This document shows, one piece after another, positions 8,548 through 17,553 of a DNA stretch of 64,000 nucleotides. The notes beneath the pieces were generated by a model that was given only the letters and a program-made list of their open reading frames with translations, was not told the DNA's origin and searched no databases. The stretch spans positions 1 to 64,000 of the forward strand of contig NZ_SISB01000029.1 of NCBI RefSeq assembly GCF_004310295.1, in the 5' to 3' direction. Both the position numbers and the translations under genes were made by a program. The DNA is from Pseudomonas sp. BGI-2 (GTDB lineage Bacteria > Pseudomonadota > Gammaproteobacteria > Pseudomonadales > Pseudomonadaceae). Every line of letters starts with the position of its first letter. Within the stretch, counting starts at the first letter, position 1.

Positions 8548-11001
8548 GTGCGCATTTGTTTGAGATTAAGGAAAGTCGCAGTTGGTTTGCTACTGATTGC
8601 TATTTTTGCACGCGTAAATGCGCAAGAGCTTGAGTTCGACTCTGGCTTTGTCAGGGACTTTGACCATTCAAGTGGAACCTCGAATGTCGATATAGCGGCC
8701 ATGCTTAAAGAACGCGACATCGGTCCTGGCAGGTATGTGGTGGGCATTACCATCAACCAGGAGTACTTCGGGCAGCGAGAAATAACCTTTACCCGACTAC
8801 GTCAGGACTTGATGCCATGTCTCTCGCCAACCCTGCTCACTGAGATGGGAGTGAAGACTGCTGTTTTGCTTGATGCCACTCAGCAAAGCGTGACATGCGT
8901 TGATCTGCAGTCTCTGGTCAAAGAATCTTCGATCCGTTTCAACAGTCAAAAACTTTTGCTAGACATTAGCGTGCCGCAGATCGCCATGGAGCGCGATGCC
9001 CGTGGCTACGTCTCGCCCAAAGAATGGGACAGTGGCATCAATGCGAGCTTTTTGAACTATCAACTATCGGGGTCGCAAAGCAAAAACCAACAACAAACTG
9101 CGACGGGTTACAATCTGTACTTGAACGGCGGGATGAATCTTGGTGATTGGCGCTTGCGCTCCAGTTCGTCTTACCGAAAAAACGGGCAGTGGGAGCATGC
9201 CACCACTTATGTGCAACGCGACTTGCCTGGCACCGCCGGTACCTTGTCCCTGGGTGAAAGTGTAACCCCAGGTGACATGTTTCAGAGTATTCCGTTTCGC
9301 GGTGTTCAACTATCGACTGACGTCGACATGTTGCCTGATTCCCTGCAGGGCTATGCGCCGATTATTCATGGCATCGCTCAGACGCAGGCCAAGGTCGAGA
9401 TCCGTCAGCACGGTTACTCGCTATACACCACGTACGTGGCACCGGGCCCTTTCGAAATCAGGGACTTGAACGCCGCAACCGGTAGTGGTGACCTCGAAGT
9501 GATCATCACCGAAGCCGACGGCACTGAACGGCGTTTCATACAACCTTATGCGACCCTGGGTAACCTGTTGCGTCAGGGGACCTGGCGCTACAGCGTCACG
9601 GCCGGGCAATACAATGAAAACAACGAGAACAGTGACCGCCCAACCTTTACCCAAGCGTCGTTCGCCTACGGTTTGCCGAGCGATTACACGCTTTCGGTCG
9701 GTGGGCTGTTCAGTGATGACTATCGAGCCTGGCAGATGGGTGTGGGTAAAGGCCTCGGCAGCCTGGGGGCGATCTCTCTGGATGCCACCCAAGCCACAAC
9801 CGATACGGCGCGCGGCACCTTAAGCGGTCAAAGTTACGGTATCCGCTACGGTAAGGCGTTTGATAGCGGCACCAGCATTCGTTTTGCGGGCTATCGCTAT
9901 TCGACGCAAGGCTACCGCGACTTTGGCGAAGCAGTTTTTCAGAGAAGCGCCAATTATGACGCTCTAGATGCCTATCAAGGCATCAGCCGTCGCAGCCGCC
10001 TGGAGGCCAACATTTCACAAAGTCTCGACAGTCGAGCTTCGATTTATTTGAACCTGACCCAGCAGGACTATTGGGGCTCGTCCCGCCAAGAGCGTCAGCT
10101 GCAGTTTGGCGTAAACACCCAGATATCCAAGGTGAACGTCGGCTTGTATGCCAGTAAAAGCTTGAGTGACAGCGACTACCAAGGGGCGCAGATAGGATTA
10201 ACATTCACCTTTCCACTGGGCCAGCAAAGCGCGAGCGTGAGCCTTAACCGTAACACCGACGGCTCTAACGATCAGCGTCTGGGCATGAGTGGCATGGCGG
10301 GCCAGTACAACGATGTGAACTACAACGTTGACATGCTGCGCAGTGAGACTTCGGCCAATACCGGATCTGCCTCCGTTGGCTATCGAGCCCCATGGGCCCA
10401 GCTGAGTGCTGGTGCCAGCAATAGCAGTTATTACAAAAGTGCTAACATCGGGATGTCCGGATCGGTGCTGGCCCATGCCGGCGGTATTGAGTTGGGCCAG
10501 AGCATGGGTGAAACCATGGCGTTGGTAGAAGTTAAAGACACCCCGAACGTAGGGGTCAACAATGCCCCAGGCTCACTGACCAACAGCAAGGGTTATAGCC
10601 TCGTGCCTTACGTACAGCCGTATCGCAAGAACCGCATTAGCCTGGATACCAGCCAACTCGATACCAATACAGATATCGATAATGGCGTGACGACCGTTAT
10701 TCCGCGCCGTGGTGCGGTCGTACTTGCCCGATTCGATGCCAGCCACTCCCAAAAGGTGCTGGCCACGGTGCGCTTGAAAAATGGGGTATTTGTACCCTTT
10801 GGTGCGGCAGTGCTGGATGAAAAAGGACGGAAGATCAACGTTATCGGGCTGGGCGGGCAAGTGCTTCTTGCGGTTGCCGATAGTCATAAGTTTCAGGTGG
10901 AGTGGGGAGCGAGTCAGGCGCAACACTGCAGTCTTGATATTTCCTTTGAGGAAACCGAAGATGATGGTGATTTTAAGGTAGTAAACGCTTACTGTAACTA
11001 A
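8548..11001 (+). CDS. Outer-membrane fimbrial usher (FimD/PapC family)
   Basis: An 817-residue usher; family length is 800-870. The signal peptide spans about residues 1-26 (ending VNA-QE), then the N-terminal chaperone-binding domain, which contains DIAAMLKERDIGPGRYVVGITIN and a CLSPTLL Cys. A 24-strand barrel region includes the middle plug domain around GYAPIIHGIAQTQAKVEIRQHGYSLYTTYVAPGPFEIRDL, a highly conserved usher signature. The C-terminal domains contain RGAVVLARFDA and a final Cys pair (QHCSLDI, NAYCN). The start is GTG 8548 with AGAGG 5-8 bases upstream. Part of a pilin-chaperone-usher operon; a decayed minor pilin follows. Confidence 0.93.
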   Translation: MRICLRLRKVAVGLLLIAIFARVNAQELEFDSGFVRDFDHSSGTSNVDIAAMLKERDIGPGRYVVGITINQEYFGQREITFTRLRQDLMPCLSPTLLTEMGVKTAVLLDATQQSVTCVDLQSLVKESSIRFNSQKLLLDISVPQIAMERDARGYVSPKEWDSGINASFLNYQLSGSQSKNQQQTATGYNLYLNGGMNLGDWRLRSSSSYRKNGQWEHATTYVQRDLPGTAGTLSLGESVTPGDMFQSIPFRGVQLSTDVDMLPDSLQGYAPIIHGIAQTQAKVEIRQHGYSLYTTYVAPGPFEIRDLNAATGSGDLEVIITEADGTERRFIQPYATLGNLLRQGTWRYSVTAGQYNENNENSDRPTFTQASFAYGLPSDYTLSVGGLFSDDYRAWQMGVGKGLGSLGAISLDATQATTDTARGTLSGQSYGIRYGKAFDSGTSIRFAGYRYSTQGYRDFGEAVFQRSANYDALDAYQGISRRSRLEANISQSLDSRASIYLNLTQQDYWGSSRQERQLQFGVNTQISKVNVGLYASKSLSDSDYQGAQIGLTFTFPLGQQSASVSLNRNTDGSNDQRLGMSGMAGQYNDVNYNVDMLRSETSANTGSASVGYRAPWAQLSAGASNSSYYKSANIGMSGSVLAHAGGIELGQSMGETMALVEVKDTPNVGVNNAPGSLTNSKGYSLVPYVQPYRKNRISLDTSQLDTNTDIDNGVTTVIPRRGAVVLARFDASHSQKVLATVRLKNGVFVPFGAAVLDEKGRKINVIGLGGQVLLAVADSHKFQVEWGASQAQHCSLDISFEETEDDGDFKVVNAYCN

Positions 11002-11048
11002 GGAGCTCTGGTGTGATGTCGATGTTAGAGGTCCGGCGGCTTTCTTGA

Positions 11049-11432
11049 TGTAATCGAGTCATCAGTCTGAACGTCTTTTGTCCTACGGCATCGGAGCTTA
11101 TGCTGTTACTACGAGGTGAGTCCTTTGGACAACATTTCAAGTTCGCCAATCAGGGGCAGGTGATAGTTAGTATTAGCGATGCCACACTCGACGGTCATAG
11201 TGTAGAGCTTGCGCGGGGCGGATCTATCGAGGCGAGCGCGGACTCTTATGGTTCATCAATAAAGGTGGCGCCGGGTGACTTCATTCTTCCGATCAGTGGT
11301 GGGCCGCCCGCCCGAGGTTCTGTCTGGTCTCTGCGTGTGGAGATTCATCCGCTGATTCCCGTTTCCGAAATGCGCATCCCAGATGCCAAAACACTGGAAG
11401 CTCATTTCACCTTCGAGGTTGGAAGTCATTGA
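11049..11432 (+). pseudogene. Decayed minor fimbrial subunit (C-terminal part)
   Basis: The frame encodes CPTASELMLLLRGE...DATLDGHSVEL...GGPPARGSVWSLRVEIHPLIP...LEAHFTFEV, which has the look of the C-terminal half of the minor pilin commonly found just after an usher. The signal peptide and roughly the first 60 residues are missing: an in-frame stop lies at 11046-11048, and only 45 bp separate it from the usher stop. ATG 11100 could start a 110-residue product, but it would lack a signal peptide. I judge this an internal deletion/frameshift rather than a functional gene. Confidence 0.6.
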
Positions 11433-11754
11433 GTTCGTCGGTGTTGCACGAAGGATTATTGAGTGGCGGCATCAGTTATGCACGAGGCCCTGCGCGATGA
11501 GATCAGACCGACGGATATCGGATGGCAGTGCGCGGCTGCCCAGTGACAGGCTGATGACGTTTTCCAAGGTAAAGCCGCACCTGGCTGATCATCGAGCACT
11601 TCAGGTAATGAGTAGACTGCCTACGAGTTCGTTCCTTTTAACTGCGTTCTACCGCAGTAGCCAAAGAGGCACGACACAGGGTCGTAGGGAGGAACCAGAG
11701 TGTCGAGTATTTCAGCAGAATTAACTTGGCTTGTTGAAATGATCTAATACTAAA
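11433..11754. other. Intergenic stretch with no recognised gene
   Basis: About 320 bp between the pilin remnant and the terminator. Several open frames run across it, but none has a good ribosome site or familiar motif. It may be debris from further fimbrial or mobile genes. Confidence 0.4.
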
Positions 11755-11775
11755 AGCCCGACTATATGCCGGGCT
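11755..11775. terminator. Bidirectional hairpin between converging fimbrial genes
   Basis: AGCCCG (11755-11760) pairs with CGGGCT (11770-11775) around a 9-base loop. It is positioned between plus-strand genes ending at 11432 and the minus-strand pilin gene ending at 11802, with A and T runs on either side. A likely rho-independent terminator of modest strength. Confidence 0.55.
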
Positions 11776-11801
11776 CTTGTAACGATAGTCAACGCGAGGG
11801 T

Positions 11802-12191
11802 CTATGGATAAGTCAACGTCACTCGGTATTTCCCAAAGTTTGCTGGTCGCCCTGTACTATCTATTAGTGTAAACAATTGTTTGTTGTCATCGCTGTTGTT
11901 TTTACGGTTGGCGACCAATTGTATCTGCGCACCTGATCGGCTTATTGCTTCAACCTTTTGCTGAGGAGCGATCCATGGAGTGCCCGTTGACCGGGCCGCA
12001 ACCGCGGCTGGGCAGTGCTCCAGGGAGAGCTGTGCTGTACGGGGTTCTTCGTTGTTCACAATGGATTGTGTACACGGTGTTTCGACAATATTTCCATGGA
12101 AATGAATCACCCCTTGAATTGTGGGGGGGGCGGCGATGCTTAAGGAGGAGAAGCCAATCAGCAGGTTTAACGCCACGATTTCTATACGCAT
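11802..12191 (-). CDS. Minor type 1-like fimbrial subunit
   Basis: A 129-residue secreted protein. The signal peptide is MRIEIVALNLLIGFSSLSIA-AP; the mature start is PPTIQGVIHFHGNIVETPCTQS, matching the first beta strand and Cys of pilins. The second Cys lies in LEHCPAA, and the ending GKYRVTLTYP is the donor-strand/chaperone motif. It is shorter than the usual 150-180. Chosen start 12191 has TTGGAG 7 bases upstream. An 8-base C run (plus-strand G8 at 12123-12130) lies in the signal-cleavage codons and could slip. It is on the strand opposite the pilin-chaperone-usher genes and separated from the adhesin gene by the right inverted repeat. Confidence 0.75.
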   Translation of the reverse strand: MRIEIVALNLLIGFSSLSIAAPPTIQGVIHFHGNIVETPCTQSIVNNEEPRTAQLSLEHCPAAVAARSTGTPWIAPQQKVEAISRSGAQIQLVANRKNNSDDNKQLFTLIDSTGRPANFGKYRVTLTYP

Positions 12192-12318
12192 GCCAACACT
12201 CCAAGCTTTGAGGGGACTATGAAGAAGCATAGCCCCAAGAAAAGTTTGTGTGTATGACGGCTGTCACATTCTTGGATGATGAGGCTGTAGTGCTAAATGA
12301 GCGAGCCCCATGAAAGAC

Positions 12319-12478
12319 AGGACACCCCGATAGGTGGGAAATGCGTCTATCGAGGAATTTTCCATGACCGAAAAACGCAGAACATCCCACGGCAAAAGAG
12401 ACCGAATGGCCAGGGCTAACCTGAACGCAGATCGGGATTATATCTTCACGTCACAGCTGTTTGGATGGCGGCGTCACT
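12319..12478 (-). repeat. Inverted repeat, right copy (partner at 6490-6651)
   Basis: The reverse complement aligns to 6490-6651 over its whole length, and it ends at the stop codon of the adhesin gene. Its plus strand contains a short frame starting MTEKRRTSHGKRDRMARANL. The copies are 5.7 kb apart and inverted, so recombination between them would flip the pilin-chaperone-usher block relative to the adhesin gene. Between 12192 and 12318 I see only the upstream region of the minor pilin. Confidence 0.75.
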
Positions 12479-13635
12479 TATTTATAAGTAAGTGTAAAGT
12501 TAGCACTTGCATTCGCGATACCTGGTTCAGGCCCCGTTGCAGAGTCGCTGGTCTGAATGTACCGGGCTTTGAGGATTAGACTCATACTACCATCCTTGAC
12601 CTTGGTAATGGGGGTTGGAATGCCTAACGGCATTGGTGTAATGCCGTCCTTGTGAAGAACCTGCACCGCAACACCTTTGGCCGTGGAGTCGGAAGTTAAA
12701 CCTAAAATGCCGTTCGCAGGGTCAATCATGGTGGACCCTTTTGCACTTTCCAATAATAGGGTGGCATTGGAGTTTTGATAAAAGTTCCAAGACTGATTCG
12801 GGTAAGTACCGGCAGTGCAATCTGTAAGGGGGATTTGGAATTCATTGGTTTCGGTTTTACTGCCCTTACCTTTAAATTGCCGGCGCTCTATGTTGCCCAT
12901 TGGGACTTTTATAATTCTTGCGCTTGCAGGAAGTGAGCATTCTGAACGCACTACTGAGCCCGTTACGAAAATAGAGGTGACGTTCTCCCCGTTACTCATG
13001 TACTTTACTATGGAATAAGGGCTTGTTAAGTTAGATGCACCCATAGGGATATCATTGCTGATTTTGACTAGTGTAAACTCTGTCCACCAACCGGGGGGTA
13101 TGCCAAACGCTCCTTTGGCTTTTAGGTTGAAAGGAGGGTAAGGAAAGTTACTAGGAATGGTTTCAAAAACAGATGCAGCGCCCAAAAGACCTTGGGATCT
13201 GACGATTATTCCAACGCCTGGAATATTTGTTTTAACAATAGTTGCTTTTATGTTGTAATCTCCGTCGTCGACTGACGGCATGGTTATACCACTCACTACG
13301 GACCCGTTGATAAGCACTTCAAAAGTGTCATTCTTTTTACAATATAAGTCTTGGGAGTGATGAAAAGACCGGTGGTAAACTCCAATTACAGAACCAACAG
13401 GAGCGTTGCGCGGAACGTAGTTTGCCCCCACGTCGAATGTCGGCCATGCATTACTACTACTGGTGCATGTTGCAAAAGAGGGATTGCTAAATAATGTAAA
13501 AATATTTACCGTGAGGGCTAGTAGTAGTTTTTTTCTAGAATTTGACATTCTTAATTTAAATCCTGTGTAATTAATCGTGGCGGCTAAATAATAATATAAA
13601 TATTTGGTAGTGCTTAGGTTTCTCAAGGTTGTCAT
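12478..13635 (-). CDS. Two-domain fimbrial tip adhesin
   Basis: A 385-residue secreted protein. A signal-like region ends at NPSFA-TC. An N-terminal lectin-like domain of about 200 residues, with unusual Asn/Ser/Tyr-rich sequence and a Cys pair (ATCTSS, DLYCKKN), is followed by a pilin domain starting SECSLPASARIIKVPMGNIERRQFKGKG, with DCTAGTYPNQ and ending ANASANFTLTYK. This is the FimH-like plan: a receptor-binding domain followed by a domain joined to the fibre. ATG 13635 has AGGAG 10 bases upstream but gives a long leader; ATG 13548 (MSNSRKKLLLALTVN) gives a classical signal peptide with a weak ribosome site. It is A+T-rich compared with its neighbours. The ligand is unknown. Confidence 0.82.
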   Translation of the reverse strand: MTTLRNLSTTKYLYYYLAATINYTGFKLRMSNSRKKLLLALTVNIFTLFSNPSFATCTSSSNAWPTFDVGANYVPRNAPVGSVIGVYHRSFHHSQDLYCKKNDTFEVLINGSVVSGITMPSVDDGDYNIKATIVKTNIPGVGIIVRSQGLLGAASVFETIPSNFPYPPFNLKAKGAFGIPPGWWTEFTLVKISNDIPMGASNLTSPYSIVKYMSNGENVTSIFVTGSVVRSECSLPASARIIKVPMGNIERRQFKGKGSKTETNEFQIPLTDCTAGTYPNQSWNFYQNSNATLLLESAKGSTMIDPANGILGLTSDSTAKGVAVQVLHKDGITPMPLGIPTPITKVKDGSMSLILKARYIQTSDSATGPEPGIANASANFTLTYK

Positions 13636-13958
13636 CAACTTTCGTCTCCTGCTAGATATAGCGCTTTAGCAGATTGTCGATTCCCCATAATTATGAATAA
13701 AACATCTTTATCCCTAACGGAATACGGTGAGATCAAGGTGTCGAGATTAGACGCGCTGTAAGACGTAGAGAGCTATCTGATCCCACATTATAACGCGTTG
13801 CGCGCGCATTCTTGGCGGGATGGGTCTTGAATTGTGGTAAGAGCGATCTTGGTCTGGTAGCTCTTGGGTGAGGCGGAGGACGAATGAGAAAACGCTCTTC
13901 CATTATGAGCATTCAAATACTCGGTGATGTTAATTTGCTTATGCCCTGCGAAGTTTTC
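13636..13958. promoter_or_regulatory. Upstream region of the adhesin gene with TCTTG repeats
   Basis: TCTTG (CAAGA on the adhesin's strand) occurs at 13810, 13825, 13847 and 13862, with spacings 15, 22 and 15 bp, about 175-230 bp upstream of the adhesin start. The 22-bp step recalls the array before the pilin gene, but the N4 palindrome is absent. It may bind the same regulator. The remainder is A+T-rich with no gene visible. Confidence 0.4.
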
Positions 13959-16900
13959 TTAGGCAACGCTAAGGGCCAATTTTATCTCTTCCAGCGCAGC
14001 GCCAACTTCCAATATCATTTGCTCAATGCGGATCCTGTCGGCGTCTCTTTCTAGTTCTTGCTCAATGGACTCACTGAGTTTTAGCAGTCGGTCTGAATGA
14101 ATGATTCGGGCAGAGCTTTTTAGTCTATGGACGGTGCTTTTGATGCTGGTTAAATCTGCACTCACAATAGCGGCTTCAAGTGCTTGGTAATCGGCTTCAT
14201 TGCTGGTCACCAGATCACGCATGAGCTCCTGGCGTTTTTGCTCAGGCAAGGCAGAAAGAAAACCTGTCGTCGCTTGGTCAAACCCTTGCTCTTGCGCGGG
14301 TTCGAGCCGCGTCGGCACATAGTGAGCGAGTGTTGAAATGCTGACGGGTTTCAGCAGGCAGTTGTTCATGCCCGCATCGAGGCAATCACCCACTATGACT
14401 TCCAGCATGCTAGCGGTCACGCCGATAATTGTGCAGGGTCTGGCTTGTAATCGCTGTTCCAGCTTGCGTATTTCTTTGGTCAGCGCTATCCCGTCCAATT
14501 CAGGCATGTTGTAGTCGGTGATGACGATGTCGATCTCGGCGTCCTCCCATTGGAACAATGCATCCAGACCGTTTTGAGCCAGGATCGGCGTGTGCCCCAA
14601 CAACTCAATCTGCGCTTTGAGCAATTTGAGGCTGGGGGCATGATCCTCGGCAATAAGGACATTGAGCCGGGTTGAGGTAGTGGGGGATGCAATCATCGCG
14701 GTGTTTGAATCGGATGTGTCAGACGTCGCAGAGATGACTGCCGACATACGCAAGGTGACCGATGTACCCTGGCCTTCAGCGCTGGTGATCTTCAGATCAC
14801 CGCCCATGATTTTGCTCAGGGAGTGACAGATTGAAAGCCCCAGCCCGGCGCCGCTGTTATGGGTGATTTTGGTTCGGGTGAAGGGTGTGAAGAGTGTCGC
14901 CTTTTCTGCTTCAGGAATGCCCTGGCCGCTGTCTTGTACGGTGATGCTGAACCCTATGGCAGCGGCTTCGTCGACTTGACCAGTAACAGTGACGCTGACA
15001 CCACCGGTTTGCGTGAACTTGATGGCGTTGCTTAATAAATTTGAGAGCACTTGCTTGATCTTGAATTTATCGATGGAAACATAAGCGTCGGAATACGAAT
15101 CGAACGTCGTCTTGATCCAAAGGTCTTTGTGCTTTGCCGCGCCCTCGAAAATCATAACAACGGGCTCGATCACCTGCCGCAGCGTGGTGGTCTCCAACTG
15201 CAATCTGGTTTGCCCTGACTCAATGCTGGAAACATCCAGAATGCCGCCCAACAGTTCAAGAAGACTCAGCGCCGACTCATGGGCGGCCTGAATGGCTTCG
15301 CGGTTTCGTGTGGTGCTTTTGTCCCTGACCAACGTCAGTTCGAGCATACCGATGATGGCGTTCATCGGCGTTCTGATTTCATGGCTCATGGTCGCCAGGA
15401 AAATAGACTTGCTGTTATTGGCGTTGTCCGCGGTTTCCTTGGCTTGGCGAAGTTCTTCGAGAATCTGCAAGCGGTCGCCGATGTCCAGCCATCCACAGAC
15501 CACGCCGATAATCCGTGCATCGTCGTCTCTCAGCGGCTGGATCCAATGGTAAATTTCCAGATTCTTGGCATCGAGGGATAATGTCTGATCACTTGAAATG
15601 GCCACGCCGTTGCGTATGACCTCGGCATAGGATTTTTCCCATTGTGCATAGATCGGTTGGCTGATCAGTTTGTCGAGGGAAAGGTTGCTGGTCTTTGAGT
15701 CGGCTGACGGGTTAAAGGTGCGGGCGTAAGAGTTATTAAACAATATCAGGACACCGTCACGATCTCTCACATAAATGGGGTGAGGAATACTGTTGACCAT
15801 GTTCTGCATCAGGCTCAGTTGCGTCTGCAGGTTCTTTCTCACGATGGTTTTCTTGAAGATACGTTTTTTGAGGAAGGCGATCCAGATGCAAGTGGCCAAT
15901 AGCAGAACGAACAGGGCGCTGAGTACTTGATAGATCAGTAGACTGAGGCCTTCCCAGTACAAATTGTCAGTGGCGGCGTTGGCACGCCAGCGCCCTGTTA
16001 TGACTGCAATCTCGCTCGGCGAGATTTTTAGCAGGGCTTTTTGAATGATAGAGATGAGCTCGCGGTTGTTCGGGTTCGCTGCTATTGCAATGTTAGCTGA
16101 GGTACCCATGAACATACTTGAGATTTTCAGTGTGCTCTCATACTTATAAGCCAAGTAATAACGGGCTTGATTGGTCGAGGCGATAGTGAAGTCGGCTTCA
16201 CCGTCTCTGACCAAATTCAGTGCATCGGCAATGTTGTCAGTACTGAGGATCGTGAGCGAGGGGTAGTGATTTTTTATATAGGTCTCAAGGGCATCCGACT
16301 TGGGCAGGGCGATGGTTTTAACGTCGGAGGCCGAGAGAGAGAAATTATCCGGTTCAGCCTTGCGAGTGATGAGGGTATAGGGTGTGCTGGAAATGGGGTT
16401 GGTGAAGAGGTATTGGCGCTTACGATCATTGGTCTCGGCTATCAAACTCAGGTCGACGGCATGGGCGTTAAGTTGTTGGATCGCGGAATGCACAGAGTGC
16501 GTTCTTACTACACTAAACTTCAGGCCAGACTCAAGTCTGATCAATTCTAGAATATCGGACGTCGAGCCGCTGAACTGGCCGAGGCTGTCGAAAAAAGCAT
16601 AAGGGGCTAGGTCTTCGCTGATGGCTATTTTGAAGGTTCTGTTGCTATTGAGTAGACTTTTCTCCTGACCGGTCAGCTGTTGCAGGAAGTCACCTGCATT
16701 GCATTTTAGGGTCGAGACCCACCAACTGATCGATTCTATTTTTTTGCATTTACTGCGGGTGCTCAGGTGTTCGTTTAGTATGTTTTTCAGCACCGAGTCG
16801 GAAGATCTGAGTGCAAATCCGATTTTTTCGTCAGCACTTGCCACCGTGGTGTTGGTGGTGAGCTGGTTGTTGAAGCTTTGGTTGACCAGATAGCTAGTGC

Positions 16901-17543
16901 TGACAGTATCGCCCAGATAGGCCTGCGAGTTGCCATGTAGAACGGAGGAAATGGCATTGAGCGGTGAGTTATAGATCTCGATAGTGGTACTGCGGAAACC
17001 ATGAAGGATGTCATCACTTATCAGACCGTTTTCGGTCGTGGATATCTTGGAGCGCGGATCACTGAGATCGATATTGAGCAACGAGCCGGTCTTTGAGTAG
17101 AGCGCAACTCGGGTAAAGGTATATTCGTCAGTAAGGTCGGCGCCATACTTACGGGCTTCGGCTTCTGTACTGGTATCAATCAGATCAATCTCGCCTTGAG
17201 CCAAGGCTTGAAAGGCTTGTGCCCTGCTCGAATATCGTTGGAGTTCAATGTTAACCTTCAAAGCACTTTGCAAACCCTTGAGGTATTCGGCCGTTATACC
17301 CTGAAGTTCACTATTGGAGTCTGTGATGGTGAAGGGAGGATAGTCAGGAGAGGTGACACCCACTTTCAGTGTGCCTTTTACCTTCAGCCAGCGTGTTGTC
17401 TGTTCATCCATCGGGGAGGAAAGATCAATGGAGCGGTTCACGTCAGACACCCTAAGGGAGACGCCGCTAAAAGATTCTGCATGGCAGACACCCATCATCA
17501 TTAATAGGATGGATAACAATAGATGTTCTGCTCGTAGGATCAT
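13959..17543 (-). CDS. BvgS/EvgS-like unorthodox hybrid sensor histidine kinase
   Basis: A 1194-residue inner-membrane kinase. Signal sequence 1-22; two periplasmic SBP_bac_3 (Venus flytrap) domains at about 55-285 and 300-520; one transmembrane helix at about 535-558; PAS at about 580-690; HisKA with phospho-acceptor His721 in MSHEIRTPMN; an HATPase domain (N box SNLLSNAIKF, G boxes DSGQGIPE and SGAGLGLSI); a receiver at 960-1080 with Asp1010; and a C-terminal Hpt domain with His1139 (STVHRLKSSAR). This is the full His-Asp-His relay of the BvgS class, passing phosphate to the NarL-type regulator 10 bp upstream in the same operon. Length matches BvgS/EvgS (about 1200). The signal sensed is unknown. 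Confidence 0.94.
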   Translation of the reverse strand: MILRAEHLLLSILLMMMGVCHAESFSGVSLRVSDVNRSIDLSSPMDEQTTRWLKVKGTLKVGVTSPDYPPFTITDSNSELQGITAEYLKGLQSALKVNIELQRYSSRAQAFQALAQGEIDLIDTSTEAEARKYGADLTDEYTFTRVALYSKTGSLLNIDLSDPRSKISTTENGLISDDILHGFRSTTIEIYNSPLNAISSVLHGNSQAYLGDTVSTSYLVNQSFNNQLTTNTTVASADEKIGFALRSSDSVLKNILNEHLSTRSKCKKIESISWWVSTLKCNAGDFLQQLTGQEKSLLNSNRTFKIAISEDLAPYAFFDSLGQFSGSTSDILELIRLESGLKFSVVRTHSVHSAIQQLNAHAVDLSLIAETNDRKRQYLFTNPISSTPYTLITRKAEPDNFSLSASDVKTIALPKSDALETYIKNHYPSLTILSTDNIADALNLVRDGEADFTIASTNQARYYLAYKYESTLKISSMFMGTSANIAIAANPNNRELISIIQKALLKISPSEIAVITGRWRANAATDNLYWEGLSLLIYQVLSALFVLLLATCIWIAFLKKRIFKKTIVRKNLQTQLSLMQNMVNSIPHPIYVRDRDGVLILFNNSYARTFNPSADSKTSNLSLDKLISQPIYAQWEKSYAEVIRNGVAISSDQTLSLDAKNLEIYHWIQPLRDDDARIIGVVCGWLDIGDRLQILEELRQAKETADNANNSKSIFLATMSHEIRTPMNAIIGMLELTLVRDKSTTRNREAIQAAHESALSLLELLGGILDVSSIESGQTRLQLETTTLRQVIEPVVMIFEGAAKHKDLWIKTTFDSYSDAYVSIDKFKIKQVLSNLLSNAIKFTQTGGVSVTVTGQVDEAAAIGFSITVQDSGQGIPEAEKATLFTPFTRTKITHNSGAGLGLSICHSLSKIMGGDLKITSAEGQGTSVTLRMSAVISATSDTSDSNTAMIASPTTSTRLNVLIAEDHAPSLKLLKAQIELLGHTPILAQNGLDALFQWEDAEIDIVITDYNMPELDGIALTKEIRKLEQRLQARPCTIIGVTASMLEVIVGDCLDAGMNNCLLKPVSISTLAHYVPTRLEPAQEQGFDQATTGFLSALPEQKRQELMRDLVTSNEADYQALEAAIVSADLTSIKSTVHRLKSSARIIHSDRLLKLSESIEQELERDADRIRIEQMILEVGAALEEIKLALSVA

Positions 17544-17553
17544 GAAGAAACAC

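Noticed and set aside
11383..11724. A 113-codon frame after the minor pilin remnant
   Set aside because: No ribosome site, starts inside the pilin remnant and shows no motif or signal peptide.
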